Assembly (NCBI GenBank): GCA_020199775.1 | Contig: JAIVJZ010000052.1 | Span: forward strand, 1-41,688 | Source of the DNA: Acidobacteriota bacterium | GTDB lineage: Bacteria; Acidobacteriota; Blastocatellia; Pyrinomonadales; Pyrinomonadaceae | DNA: 41,688 nucleotides | Reading direction: 5' to 3' | Part shown: one piece after another, positions 1 through 9,200 of the stretch | Numbering within the stretch: position 1 is the stretch's first letter | How the letters are laid out: each line of letters opens with the position of its first letter | The notes under the pieces: model-generated | Databases searched by the model: none | What the model was told of the DNA's origin: nothing | Seen by the model: the letters and a program-made list of their open reading frames with translations, nothing else | Made by a program: the position numbers and the translations under genes

Positions 1-96
1 GCCCGCAAGCAGGGTTATTCCCTACTCTACTCCTTGGAGCGCATGCTCAATGGCAAGCCGTTGACCTTCCCACAACCCGTAGTAGTGTCCAGCTAA
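1..96 (+). CDS. Possible 3' end of a gene cut by the window edge
   Basis: Frame 1 is open from the first base to a TAA at 94-96 and would encode a 31-residue C-terminus ending in TFPQPVVVSS. Nothing in it is recognisable. It overlaps a possible minus-strand gene at 22-297, and both are unlikely to be real. The case rests only on an open frame with plausible residue composition, so confidence is low. Confidence 0.25.
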   Translation, partial: ARKQGYSLLYSLERMLNGKPLTFPQPVVVSS

Positions 97-297
97 TCCT
101 CTTCGGATACGTGAATAGTTACGCAACACTAATTTTCTCACAAAGCTTGCGCGTGCCGTCTGATCAACAAACCAAATAAACGATACCCCGAAGGAGAAGG
201 TCAGTGCCCGTCTGATAAAGTTTCTGCTCGCGAACAAGGTAGAACCTTGTTCGCTCGCCTGTAGCAACTTGTTATTGATTGACCCTCCTGCCGGCAC
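22..297 (-). CDS. Possible small hypothetical protein (91 aa)
   Basis: GTG-started frame with an AGGAG ribosome-binding site about 7 bases upstream. The product has a hydrophobic stretch around residues 32-45 (TFSFGVSFIWFVD) followed by Arg-rich sequence. No family was recognised. The ribosome-binding site is the main support. The frame competes with the open plus-strand end at 1-96 and lies next to a long non-coding region, so it may be spurious. Confidence 0.25.
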   Translation of the reverse strand: MPAGGSINNKLLQASEQGSTLFASRNFIRRALTFSFGVSFIWFVDQTARASFVRKLVLRNYSRIRRGLAGHYYGLWEGQRLAIEHALQGVE

Positions 298-1110
298 GCT
301 TCAACTCCTGTGAACTTGCTTCCCCGGATAAAGTTTTACAAGCCATCTCGTAAACACACTTCGACCTGCAGGCCCTCAGGCAGCCCGCCTTGCCGTGCTT
401 CCGGGTGAAGCACTTGAAATGTCTATTGCTTGTGTTTCAAGAACGCAGAAAAGTAGATTTTCGTGGTCTGCGAACGCTCTTGACAGGGATGGCTAATACA
501 AGAAGTGTGCCGCCATTTAGGCACTTCTGCGCTAAAGCCGATAATCCTATGTAACAAATGGGATTACATAATATTGCAGACTAAGCAGGCATTCTTCGAA
601 CAGGCCTTGAATCTGCAAAAGTTGCAGATTGGGTTGAAGATTGGACTTCAATAATTGCAGATTGGAAGCCGTCTTTCGGTGATTATTTTGAAGGTTAATT
701 CACCTAGTAGTTAACGAGGAATGGTGATCTGGTAGTCCCTCCCCGAAGGCACTTTGGGGAGTTAAGAGATTTGCCGATGTACTCAGTCAGCTTCAAAAAG
801 GAGCAATCTGCAATTATTGCAGATTCAATAATTGCAGATTCCAATCTGCAAAAATTGCAGATTGAGGTGGGTGCATTCAAAAGGGCAGATGGTTTTGTAA
901 CATAAAGCAGTCTTGTTCAGTTATGCTTGCACACTTTCGCCTACGGTGTTACTGAACTTAGGTAACCCCCGTGGATGAAGAACGCTACTCTGCGCTCTCT
1001 GCGCTAAGCCGTATCACGGGCGAGGACGTCTGGCAGCATTTGTTACCAAAGCACTTGGGCTGTCACCGACCCAGATGCTCCGCGTCTGGTTGTATCCTCG
1101 GGCGCGCCGG
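298..1110. other. Long intergenic region with repeated palindromes
   Basis: About 0.8 kb without a convincing gene. The notable content is the set of TTGCAGATT words and palindromes between 574 and 863. A short GTG-started frame on the plus strand at 971-1114 begins VDEERYSALSALSRITGED, but it overlaps the minus-strand gene that ends at 1111 and has no clear ribosome-binding site. It may be a remnant. No tRNA-like cloverleaf was seen. Confidence 0.6.
610..863. repeat. Palindromes AATCTGCAA-N3-TTGCAGATT with extra half-sites
   Basis: Three perfect 9+9 bp inverted repeats with a constant 3-bp spacer lie at 610-630 (spacer AAG), 805-825 (TTA) and 843-863 (AAA). Half-sites TTGCAGATT lie at 655-663 and 832-840, and a shorter TTGCAGA at 574-580. 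The half-site at 832-840 fits tightly between two full palindromes. Constant arms and spacer with variable surroundings are what is expected of binding sites for a dimeric protein. The protein is unknown. Another half-site occurs at 16778-16786 upstream of hsdR. Confidence 0.85.
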
Positions 1111-1470
1111 TTAGATTCCCGGCTTCTTCCGCTTCATCTCCCGGCGTTGCAGCGCCAGTCCCCATTGCCACAGTATGAACTTCGCACTATCGAGCGGAAT
1201 CTCTATTGGTGTCAGATCCCTCCCATCTCCTTTGTCGTAAGGTTCGAGCGTCATCCGATCCTTGAAGAGGTGAATGGAAATTACCTGGTGCTTGGCGTAG
1301 GAGTAGGTCGAATCCCACCCTCTCCCCACCCTCGTAATATCGTAGAGCAGGTTGACGGCGAACTCTGTGGAGGGCAAGAGGAGTTGGGACAACAGCGTGT
1401 TGCGCTGCTGATCTTCACTGTTGAAGATGGCCGTTGGTTGATTGTCAATCTCTGCAACTCGGAACCGCAT
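1111..1470 (-). CDS. Hypothetical protein (119 aa)
   Basis: ATG-started frame with alternating hydrophobic strands and charged residues. It includes a region KHQVISIHLFKDRMTLEPYD and a basic tail rich in Lys and Arg (about residues 105-117). No family was recognised. It looks like a small soluble alpha/beta protein. The ribosome-binding site is weak (AAGGG about 16 bases upstream). The opposite strand is also open over the same interval, but its composition (many Arg, Pro and Leu) looks like an antisense shadow. It lies downstream of another unknown gene on the same strand (1661-2140), about 190 bp away. Confidence 0.5.
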   Translation of the reverse strand: MRFRVAEIDNQPTAIFNSEDQQRNTLLSQLLLPSTEFAVNLLYDITRVGRGWDSTYSYAKHQVISIHLFKDRMTLEPYDKGDGRDLTPIEIPLDSAKFILWQWGLALQRREMKRKKPGI

Positions 1471-1660
1471 ATGGAATCACACTGACCCTTTTCATGGAAG
1501 TGATCTAAGAACTATTGCCCTGAAGGTACTCATCGGTTTGCAGGATTTTGGTGTCCCGCATGGTTTCATTGCTCTCCCACCATTCCGGCGGGCTTGAAGA
1601 AACCCGGTATAGATGGTTGCTGTCCGCATACTGTTTATTGCCACCACCCTTAGTCGGTGC

Positions 1661-2140
1661 TTATGCTTCTTCCGGTTTAATTGCACGCACGTCTTTGACT
1701 TCCGCCCTCTTCCAATCCGCCACGAAAGCCCTATGGACGAGTACAATGTTGTCAAACAAGACTCCCTCTTTCAGAGCCTCCTGAAAGAAGACACAATCGT
1801 CTTTGCTCATTCTGGCGAGCAACTTGGCAAATAACGCACCCTCTTCTTCATCCGGCATGCCGCTAATGTGGTCGCTTTCCAGCAGGGAACCGAAATCACT
1901 TGTTGTGATACTGGTTAAGAATTGCTCTAAAGCTTCTTCATCTTGCAGCAGCGCGAGCAGCAAGCGATTCTGTCTCTCGGCCCACTCCCAGGGTAAGCCT
2001 TCGCCCGTCTCATCCGGTGTGAACGTGTCCGCGACATTCTCAGGCGTGATCTCGCTGATGCGGATATTGACATCGAACACCACTCGACACTTTCTCTCGA
2101 TAACAGGGCGACTGGATTTCTGGGGCGGGTTTTCGGCCAC
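1661..2140 (-). CDS. Hypothetical acidic protein (159 aa)
   Basis: Begins at GTG with a good AGGAGA ribosome-binding site about 8 bases upstream. The product is acidic and helical, with a segment EWAERQNRLLLALLQDEEAL around residues 52-71. No signal peptide, membrane segment or known motif was seen. The N-terminal part (about residues 18-35) reads as a beta strand region. Codon pattern and ribosome-binding site support a real gene. Function is unknown. It lies between the smaller unknown gene at 1111-1470 and the protease gene, all on the minus strand. Confidence 0.6.
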   Translation of the reverse strand: MAENPPQKSSRPVIERKCRVVFDVNIRISEITPENVADTFTPDETGEGLPWEWAERQNRLLLALLQDEEALEQFLTSITTSDFGSLLESDHISGMPDEEEGALFAKLLARMSKDDCVFFQEALKEGVLFDNIVLVHRAFVADWKRAEVKDVRAIKPEEA

Positions 2141-2301
2141 GGGGCTTTCTCCTGTATCGCAAACCAGGTTAGCTGATAATCATTTTGTAGGACTCACAGG
2201 ACCGGAAGCAGAACTTAGACAGTAGCCACTTCTGACTCCTTCCGCCCCGACCTCACCGTAACGCCCACTTCAGACGCTCGAGGTCTATCATCCCGCCCAT
2301 A

Positions 2302-4155
2302 TCAGGGCTTGAATTCTCGCTTGCGCCGCTCCTGCTCCCTTTCAGCCTCACGCCTCCGCTTCGCCTCTTCATCCGTCTTCCGCCCGAGTACCTTCCGCAA
2401 TGCCTCCACGTCATGCATCTCCACGTAAGGCCCCACCAGATACCCCGCCATCACCTTGAAGCCGTCGCACCCGATGACGTGAGCGTGATCCCAATTATCC
2501 CCGCCACCCGTTGCTCTCCACTTGTCCGGCAGCGAGAGCGAGGCGGACAACGAGGCTCTGAATTCCTGCGGATTGGACACGGTGCTCTCGCGAGCATAGG
2601 TCACCCGGATATAAGCCAGCCGCTCGTCCACGAAGGTGAGCCTCAGGCGGCTGATGCCAGTTATCTCCCGTGGTCTGAGAGCCAGACTACTAAGGGATCC
2701 CCGCGCTTCGTTGAAATCCAGATTCAGCCTGCCGCATGCGTCCGTCTCCGGCATCGTGAAGCGACGGAAGCGTGCCGTGACCTCGCGCAGGTTCATACCA
2801 AGGTTGAAGCCACGCAACACCGGAGCGTCGGCTAATTTCAGGGCGCACTCTGATTCGTTCCGCAATCGTCCTGTCTGCCTGATCAATCCATCGAAGTCGG
2901 TCAGACCGCCCATGGCCGCGTAATCCAGGGCTGTCCGCCCCTCTCTGGTCACCGTATTAACATCTGCGTCGGCTCCGAGCAGGAAGAGCGTCATCGGGCG
3001 TTCGGCCTGCCACATGGCGTACCACTGCATCAGCTCCTCATCGTGGCGGGTCGCGGTTCTATCAGTGTCCATGCGGCAGAGCGGCTCCGTCCAAAAACGT
3101 TCCCACTGCGAAGTCATCCCTTTGAAGGAGTCGAAGCCGCCGAGGCTGACTGCGATCATCAGCGGCGTGCGTCCCTCAGAATCGATGGCATTGATGTCTG
3201 CTCCCCTAGCGACGAGATAGCGTGCGAGTTCGACCTGCCCGAGCATGGCGGCCATGTGCAAGGCGGTGCGACCACGCTTATCTCGCGCATTGGCTCCAAG
3301 GCCCGCACCAAGCAGCGCTTTCAGTTCGTCCTTGACTGCTGTGTTTCCGATGACCGGTGAGACGTACTGCCCCCAATCAGGATTGCTCTCCCACGCCCGC
3401 AGCAGGGGGTTGGCCGGATTTGTCGGCGCAGTAATAGCAGGTGCTGGATGCCGACGTGCCCCGGCTACTCCCGGACTATCAGGCGCAGCGCGTCGCGCGC
3501 GCTCAAGCAATGCACGCAGGTATTGTGAAGGGACAGCGAAGTTCAAGTTCTGTCCCTGTTTGACTGATGCGACCGCGACGCCGATGACCTGCCCGCGCCT
3601 GTCCACCACCGGCCCGCCGGAACTGCCAGGCGAGATTGAAGCGTCGAACTGGATCAACCCTTCATTCCGGCGTAGGCCGCTGACGATGCCACGGGAGAAG
3701 GTGCCCTCCAGCCCCTCGGGATTACCCGCCACATAGATATCATCACCCACGGCGGGCCAGCCCAGAGTGGATAGCACGAGCGGTTTCGTTTTGGCTCCGG
3801 CGACGCTAACGAGCGCGAGATCGTGTTGGGGGTCGCTCCAACTAGCAGTAATAGGCAAGGTGCGTCTGCTGCCGGCCACGCTAACGGTGCCGTGCCCGCC
3901 GCAGTCGAGCACGTGTTTGTTGGTAGCGATAAGGTCGTTGGTGATGAAGAAGCCGCTGCCGTAGCAGCCTCCAGTGAGCGTGATGAGCACTACGGATGGC
4001 AGCACCTGACTTGCGATCTGGCGCGCATTAACAGGCGATGATGTGTCAGGCTGTTGCTGCCGACGATAGTGTTGGGCTGCCGTGTGGTTAGCTACTAAGA
4101 GCAGGCAGAGGGCGACAGTTGTAGCTCGCTGTCGAAGTTCGGGAGTGGACAGCAT
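2302..4155 (-). CDS. Secreted trypsin-like serine protease with ankyrin repeats
   Basis: 617 residues. A hydrophobic signal-like segment (about 12-28) ending in AAQ is followed by a trypsin-like (S1C/HtrA-style) domain, about residues 45-220. The catalytic triad is visible as His81 (TNKHV), Asp112 (HDLAL) and Ser179 (PGSSGGP). There is no PDZ domain, which HtrA proteins usually have. Ankyrin repeats follow, about 285-340 (RGRTALHMAAMLGQVELARY, then EGRTPLMIAVSLGG), with one more near 400 (EGRTALDYAAMGG). The C-terminal third is unassigned and ends in a highly charged Arg/Glu/Lys tail. The start ATG has a GGAG site upstream. Seen: signal, triad and repeats. Inferred: an exported protease or stress sensor whose partner is bound by the ankyrin region. 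It is divergent from the XRE gene at 4470. Confidence 0.88.
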   Translation of the reverse strand: MLSTPELRQRATTVALCLLLVANHTAAQHYRRQQQPDTSSPVNARQIASQVLPSVVLITLTGGCYGSGFFITNDLIATNKHVLDCGGHGTVSVAGSRRTLPITASWSDPQHDLALVSVAGAKTKPLVLSTLGWPAVGDDIYVAGNPEGLEGTFSRGIVSGLRRNEGLIQFDASISPGSSGGPVVDRRGQVIGVAVASVKQGQNLNFAVPSQYLRALLERARRAAPDSPGVAGARRHPAPAITAPTNPANPLLRAWESNPDWGQYVSPVIGNTAVKDELKALLGAGLGANARDKRGRTALHMAAMLGQVELARYLVARGADINAIDSEGRTPLMIAVSLGGFDSFKGMTSQWERFWTEPLCRMDTDRTATRHDEELMQWYAMWQAERPMTLFLLGADADVNTVTREGRTALDYAAMGGLTDFDGLIRQTGRLRNESECALKLADAPVLRGFNLGMNLREVTARFRRFTMPETDACGRLNLDFNEARGSLSSLALRPREITGISRLRLTFVDERLAYIRVTYARESTVSNPQEFRASLSASLSLPDKWRATGGGDNWDHAHVIGCDGFKVMAGYLVGPYVEMHDVEALRKVLGRKTDEEAKRRREAEREQERRKREFKP

Positions 4156-4332
4156 GTGTTGACTCCGGCTTTATGATGACGGGGCGACATGGGTTCTGCT
4201 ATCTTCGGTCGCCGGTTAGTTTGACAATTTACTGTGGCAACTGATGCGTGAAGCGGCTCAACAGTACCAATGATGCTAGCCGACGTGAGGTTCAGGCCTT
4301 CGCTCCTCTCGCCGGTAACAAAATGGGTAATG

Positions 4333-4389
4333 ATACTAGGTGCAACCGCACCTAGTATTTTAGATACAACTGCACTTGTAAGCAAGTGC
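4333..4389. promoter_or_regulatory. Two palindromes, probable operators for the XRE regulator
   Basis: 4333-4358 is a perfect 11-bp inverted repeat, ATACTAGGTGC-AACC-GCACCTAGTAT. 4372-4389 is a second perfect repeat, GCACTTG-TAAG-CAAGTGC. The words TGCAACCGCAC and TACAACTGCAC also recur in direct orientation across the pair. They lie about 80-140 bp upstream of the XRE start and between two divergent genes, so they could control either or both. Operator use by the XRE protein is inferred from position. A hairpin role in RNA is the alternative. Confidence 0.6.
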
Positions 4390-4469
4390 CAGTGGGTGCT
4401 GGTTCCTGCAAGTGCTCTCAGGCTCAGTATCCAAGCAGAAAATCTGTCAGAAGGAGGTTTGTCCTTCTG

Positions 4470-4796
4470 ATGGGAAGTCTGCCACGCCGCACACCAAAAC
4501 GCCTGCACGAGAAGTTACGGCAGATTCGCTTGAAGCTTGGCCTTTCTCAGAACGGTATGATTAAGTTCATGAGATTGGAACAGGAACTGACACGTGAGGA
4601 AGTATCATCATTTGAAATAGGTAGGCGTCAGCCCAATCTGACTACTCTCCGGGCATATGCAAACGCGGCTAATCTTTACGTAGACGCTCTCATTGTGGAC
4701 TCAGTTGATCTACCTGAATCATTACCGAGTTCCATTAAGAGCGAGGGTGTCCCCCGTCCAGCCAAGCCTAAGAAGACGACTAAGAATTCCAGATGA
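4470..4796 (+). CDS. XRE-family helix-turn-helix regulator (108 aa)
   Basis: The frame is open from further upstream, but the ATG at 4470 is chosen because AAGGAGG (4451-4457) precedes it. The helix-turn-helix covers about residues 14-62: LRQIRLKLGLSQNGMIKFM, then LTREEVSSFEIGRRQPNL, then LRAYANAANLYVDALI. The tail is basic (Lys/Arg/Pro). Compact XRE regulators of this build are DNA-binding repressors that often control themselves. Two perfect palindromes lie just upstream. It is followed after about 90 bp by the Mrr-like nuclease gene on the same strand and may regulate it. That link is inference from arrangement. Confidence 0.8.
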   Translation: MGSLPRRTPKRLHEKLRQIRLKLGLSQNGMIKFMRLEQELTREEVSSFEIGRRQPNLTTLRAYANAANLYVDALIVDSVDLPESLPSSIKSEGVPRPAKPKKTTKNSR

Positions 4797-4887
4797 ACAA
4801 TCTTTTGTGGTGTTGTGTTTATTGAGGGTTAGACATGACTAAAGGACTCAGCAATCGTCTTAGAAATTATATATTCACTCATGAAGA

Positions 4888-6159
4888 ATGGTAGTGCCGC
4901 AAATCAAGCCCAGCATGAATAGAGAAGGAAAACTAATAGATTTCACTGAATTGCTATCCGCCGTCCCCGGGGAAGGGCTGGAAGAACTCGTGCGGCAGAT
5001 TGGACGGAGGAAAGGGTTGTCGCCGGCTTGGTCGGGGCGAGGAGCTGATGGCGGTCGGGATTTATTCTTTACCGAAAGTCTGTCAGGCCCGCTTTCAAGG
5101 GAAAGAATTAGATGGCTGGTCAGTTGTAAAGACAAAGCTAAAAGCAATGCATCTGTTACTGAGAAAGACCTTCCTGAGACTGGTGTAAGAGATAAGGTGA
5201 CTCAGCATAAAGCCAATGGATTTTTATTGGTGACGACTACAACGGTTAGTACTGCAGCTAAGGAATTATTAGATCAGCTCGATAAAAGCAATGGAGGTGA
5301 TATTTACACATTAGTTTGGGATTCATCCGAAATTACTGCAATGTTGCTCGAACCCTCAAATCAAGATTTACTAAAACAGTTCCTGCCTCAGAGCTATGAG
5401 AGGCTCAAGGGGTTGACGACGCTTGAGGGGGCAGTGCTGGCGTTTCGAGATCAACTTCCCGAAGAGGTGCTGGCTGATGTAATGCGCCTAGTGAGGCCTT
5501 ATTCGGACTCACCGCTGAGAGGCTTGGTAATATGGCCGCACGATACTGCGTCAGCTACATCAATTGATCTGATTATTAGAAGTTTGCTAATTGATAAAGA
5601 TACCAACAAAGCAGTTTCGGTCACTGAAAGTATTGAATACGAGGCATTTGTAGCGTTAGCGGACAAGCTGCTCGAGCAATATCCTAATGAATGCTATAAC
5701 TACTTAGCCGCATTAGTCTGCAATCATAAAGACACAAGCATAATATTTAATTCTGCTCAAATCCTGTTTGATAACTACGAAATACCCCAGTCCGACTATA
5801 TCAAGTTTGCGACTCATCTGGACGGAGAAGCCCTAACAGACTTATATGGCGGAGAGATCATGCTCTTTATTCAGAACACGTTACAACACAATCCTTCTGA
5901 CTATGAGACACACGACAGTCTCGATGTTCTTTCAAGTGCCACTATATTAGATGGAGTCAGTATTCTGAGTTTACATATGGAATCTTACTCAAGTGGGCGC
6001 ATAGGGTTCTACGGTGAGATGGAAGTTGATGTTACGCTTCAGTACGGTTCCGAACTTACACGCTACGCGGTCTTCCCTGGTGAATTTGAAGGTTATTTCG
6101 ATGAACATGGCATGTATTTAATATCAGCTACAGTTGATACTAGTAGTTTTTATGAGTAA
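4888..6159 (+). CDS. Mrr-like restriction endonuclease with unknown C-terminal region
   Basis: 423 residues. The N-terminal ~110 residues look like an Mrr-type PD-(D/E)XK nuclease: a helix LEELVRQIGRRKGL, the acidic motif GADGGRDLF (Asp58 the likely metal ligand) and the strand WLVSCKDK with Lys81. The residue two before the lysine is Ser rather than the usual Gln or Glu. The rest (about 150-423) is mostly helical. It ends in a beta-rich section with GEMEVDVTLQYGS near residues 372-384, for which no family was recognised. Enzymes of this type cut modified or foreign DNA. It is convergent with hamB, 43 bp away, inside a defence island. Neither candidate start (4888 or 4915) has a strong ribosome-binding site. 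The gene is visibly A+T-rich. Confidence 0.7.
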   Translation: MVVPQIKPSMNREGKLIDFTELLSAVPGEGLEELVRQIGRRKGLSPAWSGRGADGGRDLFFTESLSGPLSRERIRWLVSCKDKAKSNASVTEKDLPETGVRDKVTQHKANGFLLVTTTTVSTAAKELLDQLDKSNGGDIYTLVWDSSEITAMLLEPSNQDLLKQFLPQSYERLKGLTTLEGAVLAFRDQLPEEVLADVMRLVRPYSDSPLRGLVIWPHDTASATSIDLIIRSLLIDKDTNKAVSVTESIEYEAFVALADKLLEQYPNECYNYLAALVCNHKDTSIIFNSAQILFDNYEIPQSDYIKFATHLDGEALTDLYGGEIMLFIQNTLQHNPSDYETHDSLDVLSSATILDGVSILSLHMESYSSGRIGFYGEMEVDVTLQYGSELTRYAVFPGEFEGYFDEHGMYLISATVDTSSFYE

Positions 6160-6202
6160 AGAGTGTATAGGCCAGAGAAGCACGTGACCTGTCTATATTT
6201 GA

Positions 6203-9200
6203 TTATTCAGCATTAATAATCCTTAATGTTTCATAGTCAACTTCACGGGCGTTTTGACCTTGCAAAATTTTAGTAATGTAATCAATATCCTGCGACCTAG
6301 CCCAATTCTTGAGCATAGGTAAACTTAGTTCTGTATTCCCCTGCTCTAGGTAGGCGTGGCCAAGCCTAATCGCATCAATTCGTTCTATACCCATAATAGA
6401 GAACAGAGCTGACGCCGTATCGTTCACGCCAAAATAAACCAGTAAAGGTAATCGCTTTACGATGGGGGAGCAGCTTTCTCCAAGAATTAATTCTAATACT
6501 CTCGAAAGTGCATACATTCCCCAAGCCCCTGAATTTGAAAGTTGATTTGTAATGTAATTGCATGTCTGTTCAATTTGGCGAGCTTGTTTCGATAAGAAAC
6601 GGACATATAATTTAGCTAGATTTTCAATTGTAGCTCCCTGTAGCCAAGCAATCATTAATGCGTCATGTGGAGCCTCTGCTGGAGACCATTCCAACTCCCT
6701 TATGCCCGCGACAACAGTAGTAACGGCATGACACTGCTCTTGAGAGAGAACAGCTCCTTCATGGTTATCAGCCTTAAATAATTCGAGCAAGTTACTATCT
6801 GATATAACGCGCGAGTAAAGTCTCTGTACTGCTCTTAAAGGCAAACCGATTTGCATCGCTATAGGACGTAATTCAGCATTCTCTAAATCAACGCGACGGT
6901 AAAAACTGACCCACTTACCAAACCATTTCTTTGCTACTTCTTTCTCCTCAGGAGACTGTTTTGCTAAAAGCGAAGAGTTGATCACGAATTCAATCATTTC
7001 TTCATCTTGCAAATAATGTAAAACTTCCATCGCATGTAAAACGGCTATCCCAAACTGTCGTAGAGACTGCCGCACTCCGATGTCATATCCCCAATCGCCC
7101 TCCACCCAGTACAGATCCAGATCTTCATCGCTGGGGATTTCATAGCGGCGAATAATGTCTAAGAATCTGCTAAGTATCGGTGGATAAGAATCACGGATAA
7201 AATATTCCCTTGGAGAGAGCGTCCTACCATCAGAGAGGTGAATAGGTTTACGGCCAGGATCCAAGAACAAAATTAATCCTTCTGCCTCCATCGTCGCGCG
7301 TCCGGCTCGCCCAGCAATATTGCGAAATTTCGACAGGTCGAGTGGCTGTGGCTTAAGCCCGGTACGTCTATCAACGTGTGTCAACCAGTCCTCATAAATT
7401 ACCGTACTTATTGGTAGGTTAATCCCTTCAGCTAATGTAGTAGTACTTACAACAACATTTACTTGATTCCTAGCGATCAAATGTTCAAGATCGATGCGAA
7501 TCCGTGGGGGGAGATCTGCGTGATGATAGGCGATACCAAAAGAGAGAGCTTCATTCAATAAAAAATCGTTTGCGACTTCACGCTTTATTTTTTTGCGGAG
7601 AACTTCAACCTCAGCAGATGGGGCGAATTCAGAGCTGATAGGATAGTGTTCTCTTCTACGTTTCTCAGATTCAACAATCTTAAGTACAAGTTCTTCACAT
7701 CGGGGCTTGGTCATACAAAAGACTAGTACTGGTCCTTTTTTGCGGAATGCTTCAACTGCCCATACTACTTTTTCCATACCTGAGGATGGCTGGCGGGAAA
7801 AGCTGTCAATAGGTATTTGTAATCCTTCAAGTTCATCCGAAGAGTCATAGAGCTTCACCTCCATGCGGACTCCAGTTCGCTGACGCTTAATGAAATTAAT
7901 TTCACCAAACCTCTGACGTGTAGGACGCCAGGTAGAGGAAGCAACCGTTGCATATAACAGCCAATCCCCGAAGTCCTCGCTATTAGGCAGCATAGCCGAG
8001 AGCATCAGGATCCGTGCATCAGGTTTATGTATCAATAGTTTTACTACAACAAACTCAAGCCCGAGGCCCCTGCCATCATCGCTTATCATTTGCGCCTCAT
8101 CGATGATAAACAATGAAGCGCGCGAAACTGCGGTATCCCCATGTCTAATCAGCAAATCAAGCTTCTCAGGCGTGCAGACAATTACACTAGCATCTTCGAA
8201 TAATGATGCTTCAAGTTCATCTTGTTGCAATGCCCCGGTCGCGGTAGCGACTTGGATATTAAACTGACGCAGTCTCCTTTTAATTTCTTGGCTCTTCTCT
8301 TCGACGAGTGCGCGAGTCGGAGCCACATAAAAACAAACAGCATTCGGATTATCAGAAAGCTCTTGTAGTATCGCGAGTTCACCACATAGTGTTTTGCCTG
8401 AACTTGTAGGAACTGCAACGACGAAATGTTTTCTGGACGTGTCTAATAAACCCTTCTGAATTGCGTCTTGTTGAGTGGGCCAAAGCTCTGGATATTGCTT
8501 TAGATGAGCTAAGATTCGACCCTTAGCCACTTCACTAAGCCCATAAATATCTTCAACAATCAATCTGCTACTGGCACTTACAAACTTGTATATACATTTG
8601 GAAAATAGACGGCCAATCCGAAACCGTCGCGCGTCTCCGATGGAGTTCGCGATATTTATGAAATCCTGTAATGGATCAAGGTTAGGCATGCTGTCCGTAC
8701 CGAAACGTACATACTGAGACACCTCTCGCAAGACACTCCCCATGGAAAGCAACATGACAGCTTCAGAGGCACTGGCCAAGTCTTCACTTTCAATCGCTAA
8801 CTTCTTCAATCTCTCCCCATCATCTATCGATAATTCGGCCAAACCACGCAAGCTATTAAAGTCACGTTTTGAAAAGGCAATTGCTAGTTGCTCAATAATA
8901 TCCCGCTGGTTGAAAGAGCCTTGACGGTTTAGCCAGTTTGATAAGTGTTCTGCTATTGAAGGGGCATTAGCTAGCTGCCAAGATAAGGCTGATAGCAACC
9001 ACTGGTATTCCTGCTTGTCCCTATCAATTACACCAAGGGTTTCTTGTAATAAGGCTATAACTTCCCACCTATCAGAAGTGACGCCGTTATAATTATCAAG
9101 AGCTGCGCTTTCCAGAAGCGTTGTAGCGCGTCGCACACGTGTCCGCAGATTATGATCTAAGTCACGCTCACTATAAGTAAGTAAAGAGCTCAGACGCTCA

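Noticed and set aside
971..1114. Short plus-strand frame beginning VDEERYSALSALS
   Set aside because: No ribosome-binding site and it overlaps the end of a better-supported gene. It may be a remnant, but the support is too weak.
1075..1485. Plus-strand open frame of 136 codons
   Set aside because: It is antisense to the 119-residue minus-strand gene and has shadow-like composition.
1803..2225. Plus-strand open frame of 140 codons
   Set aside because: It is Ser-rich and antisense to the 159-residue gene, which has a good ribosome-binding site.
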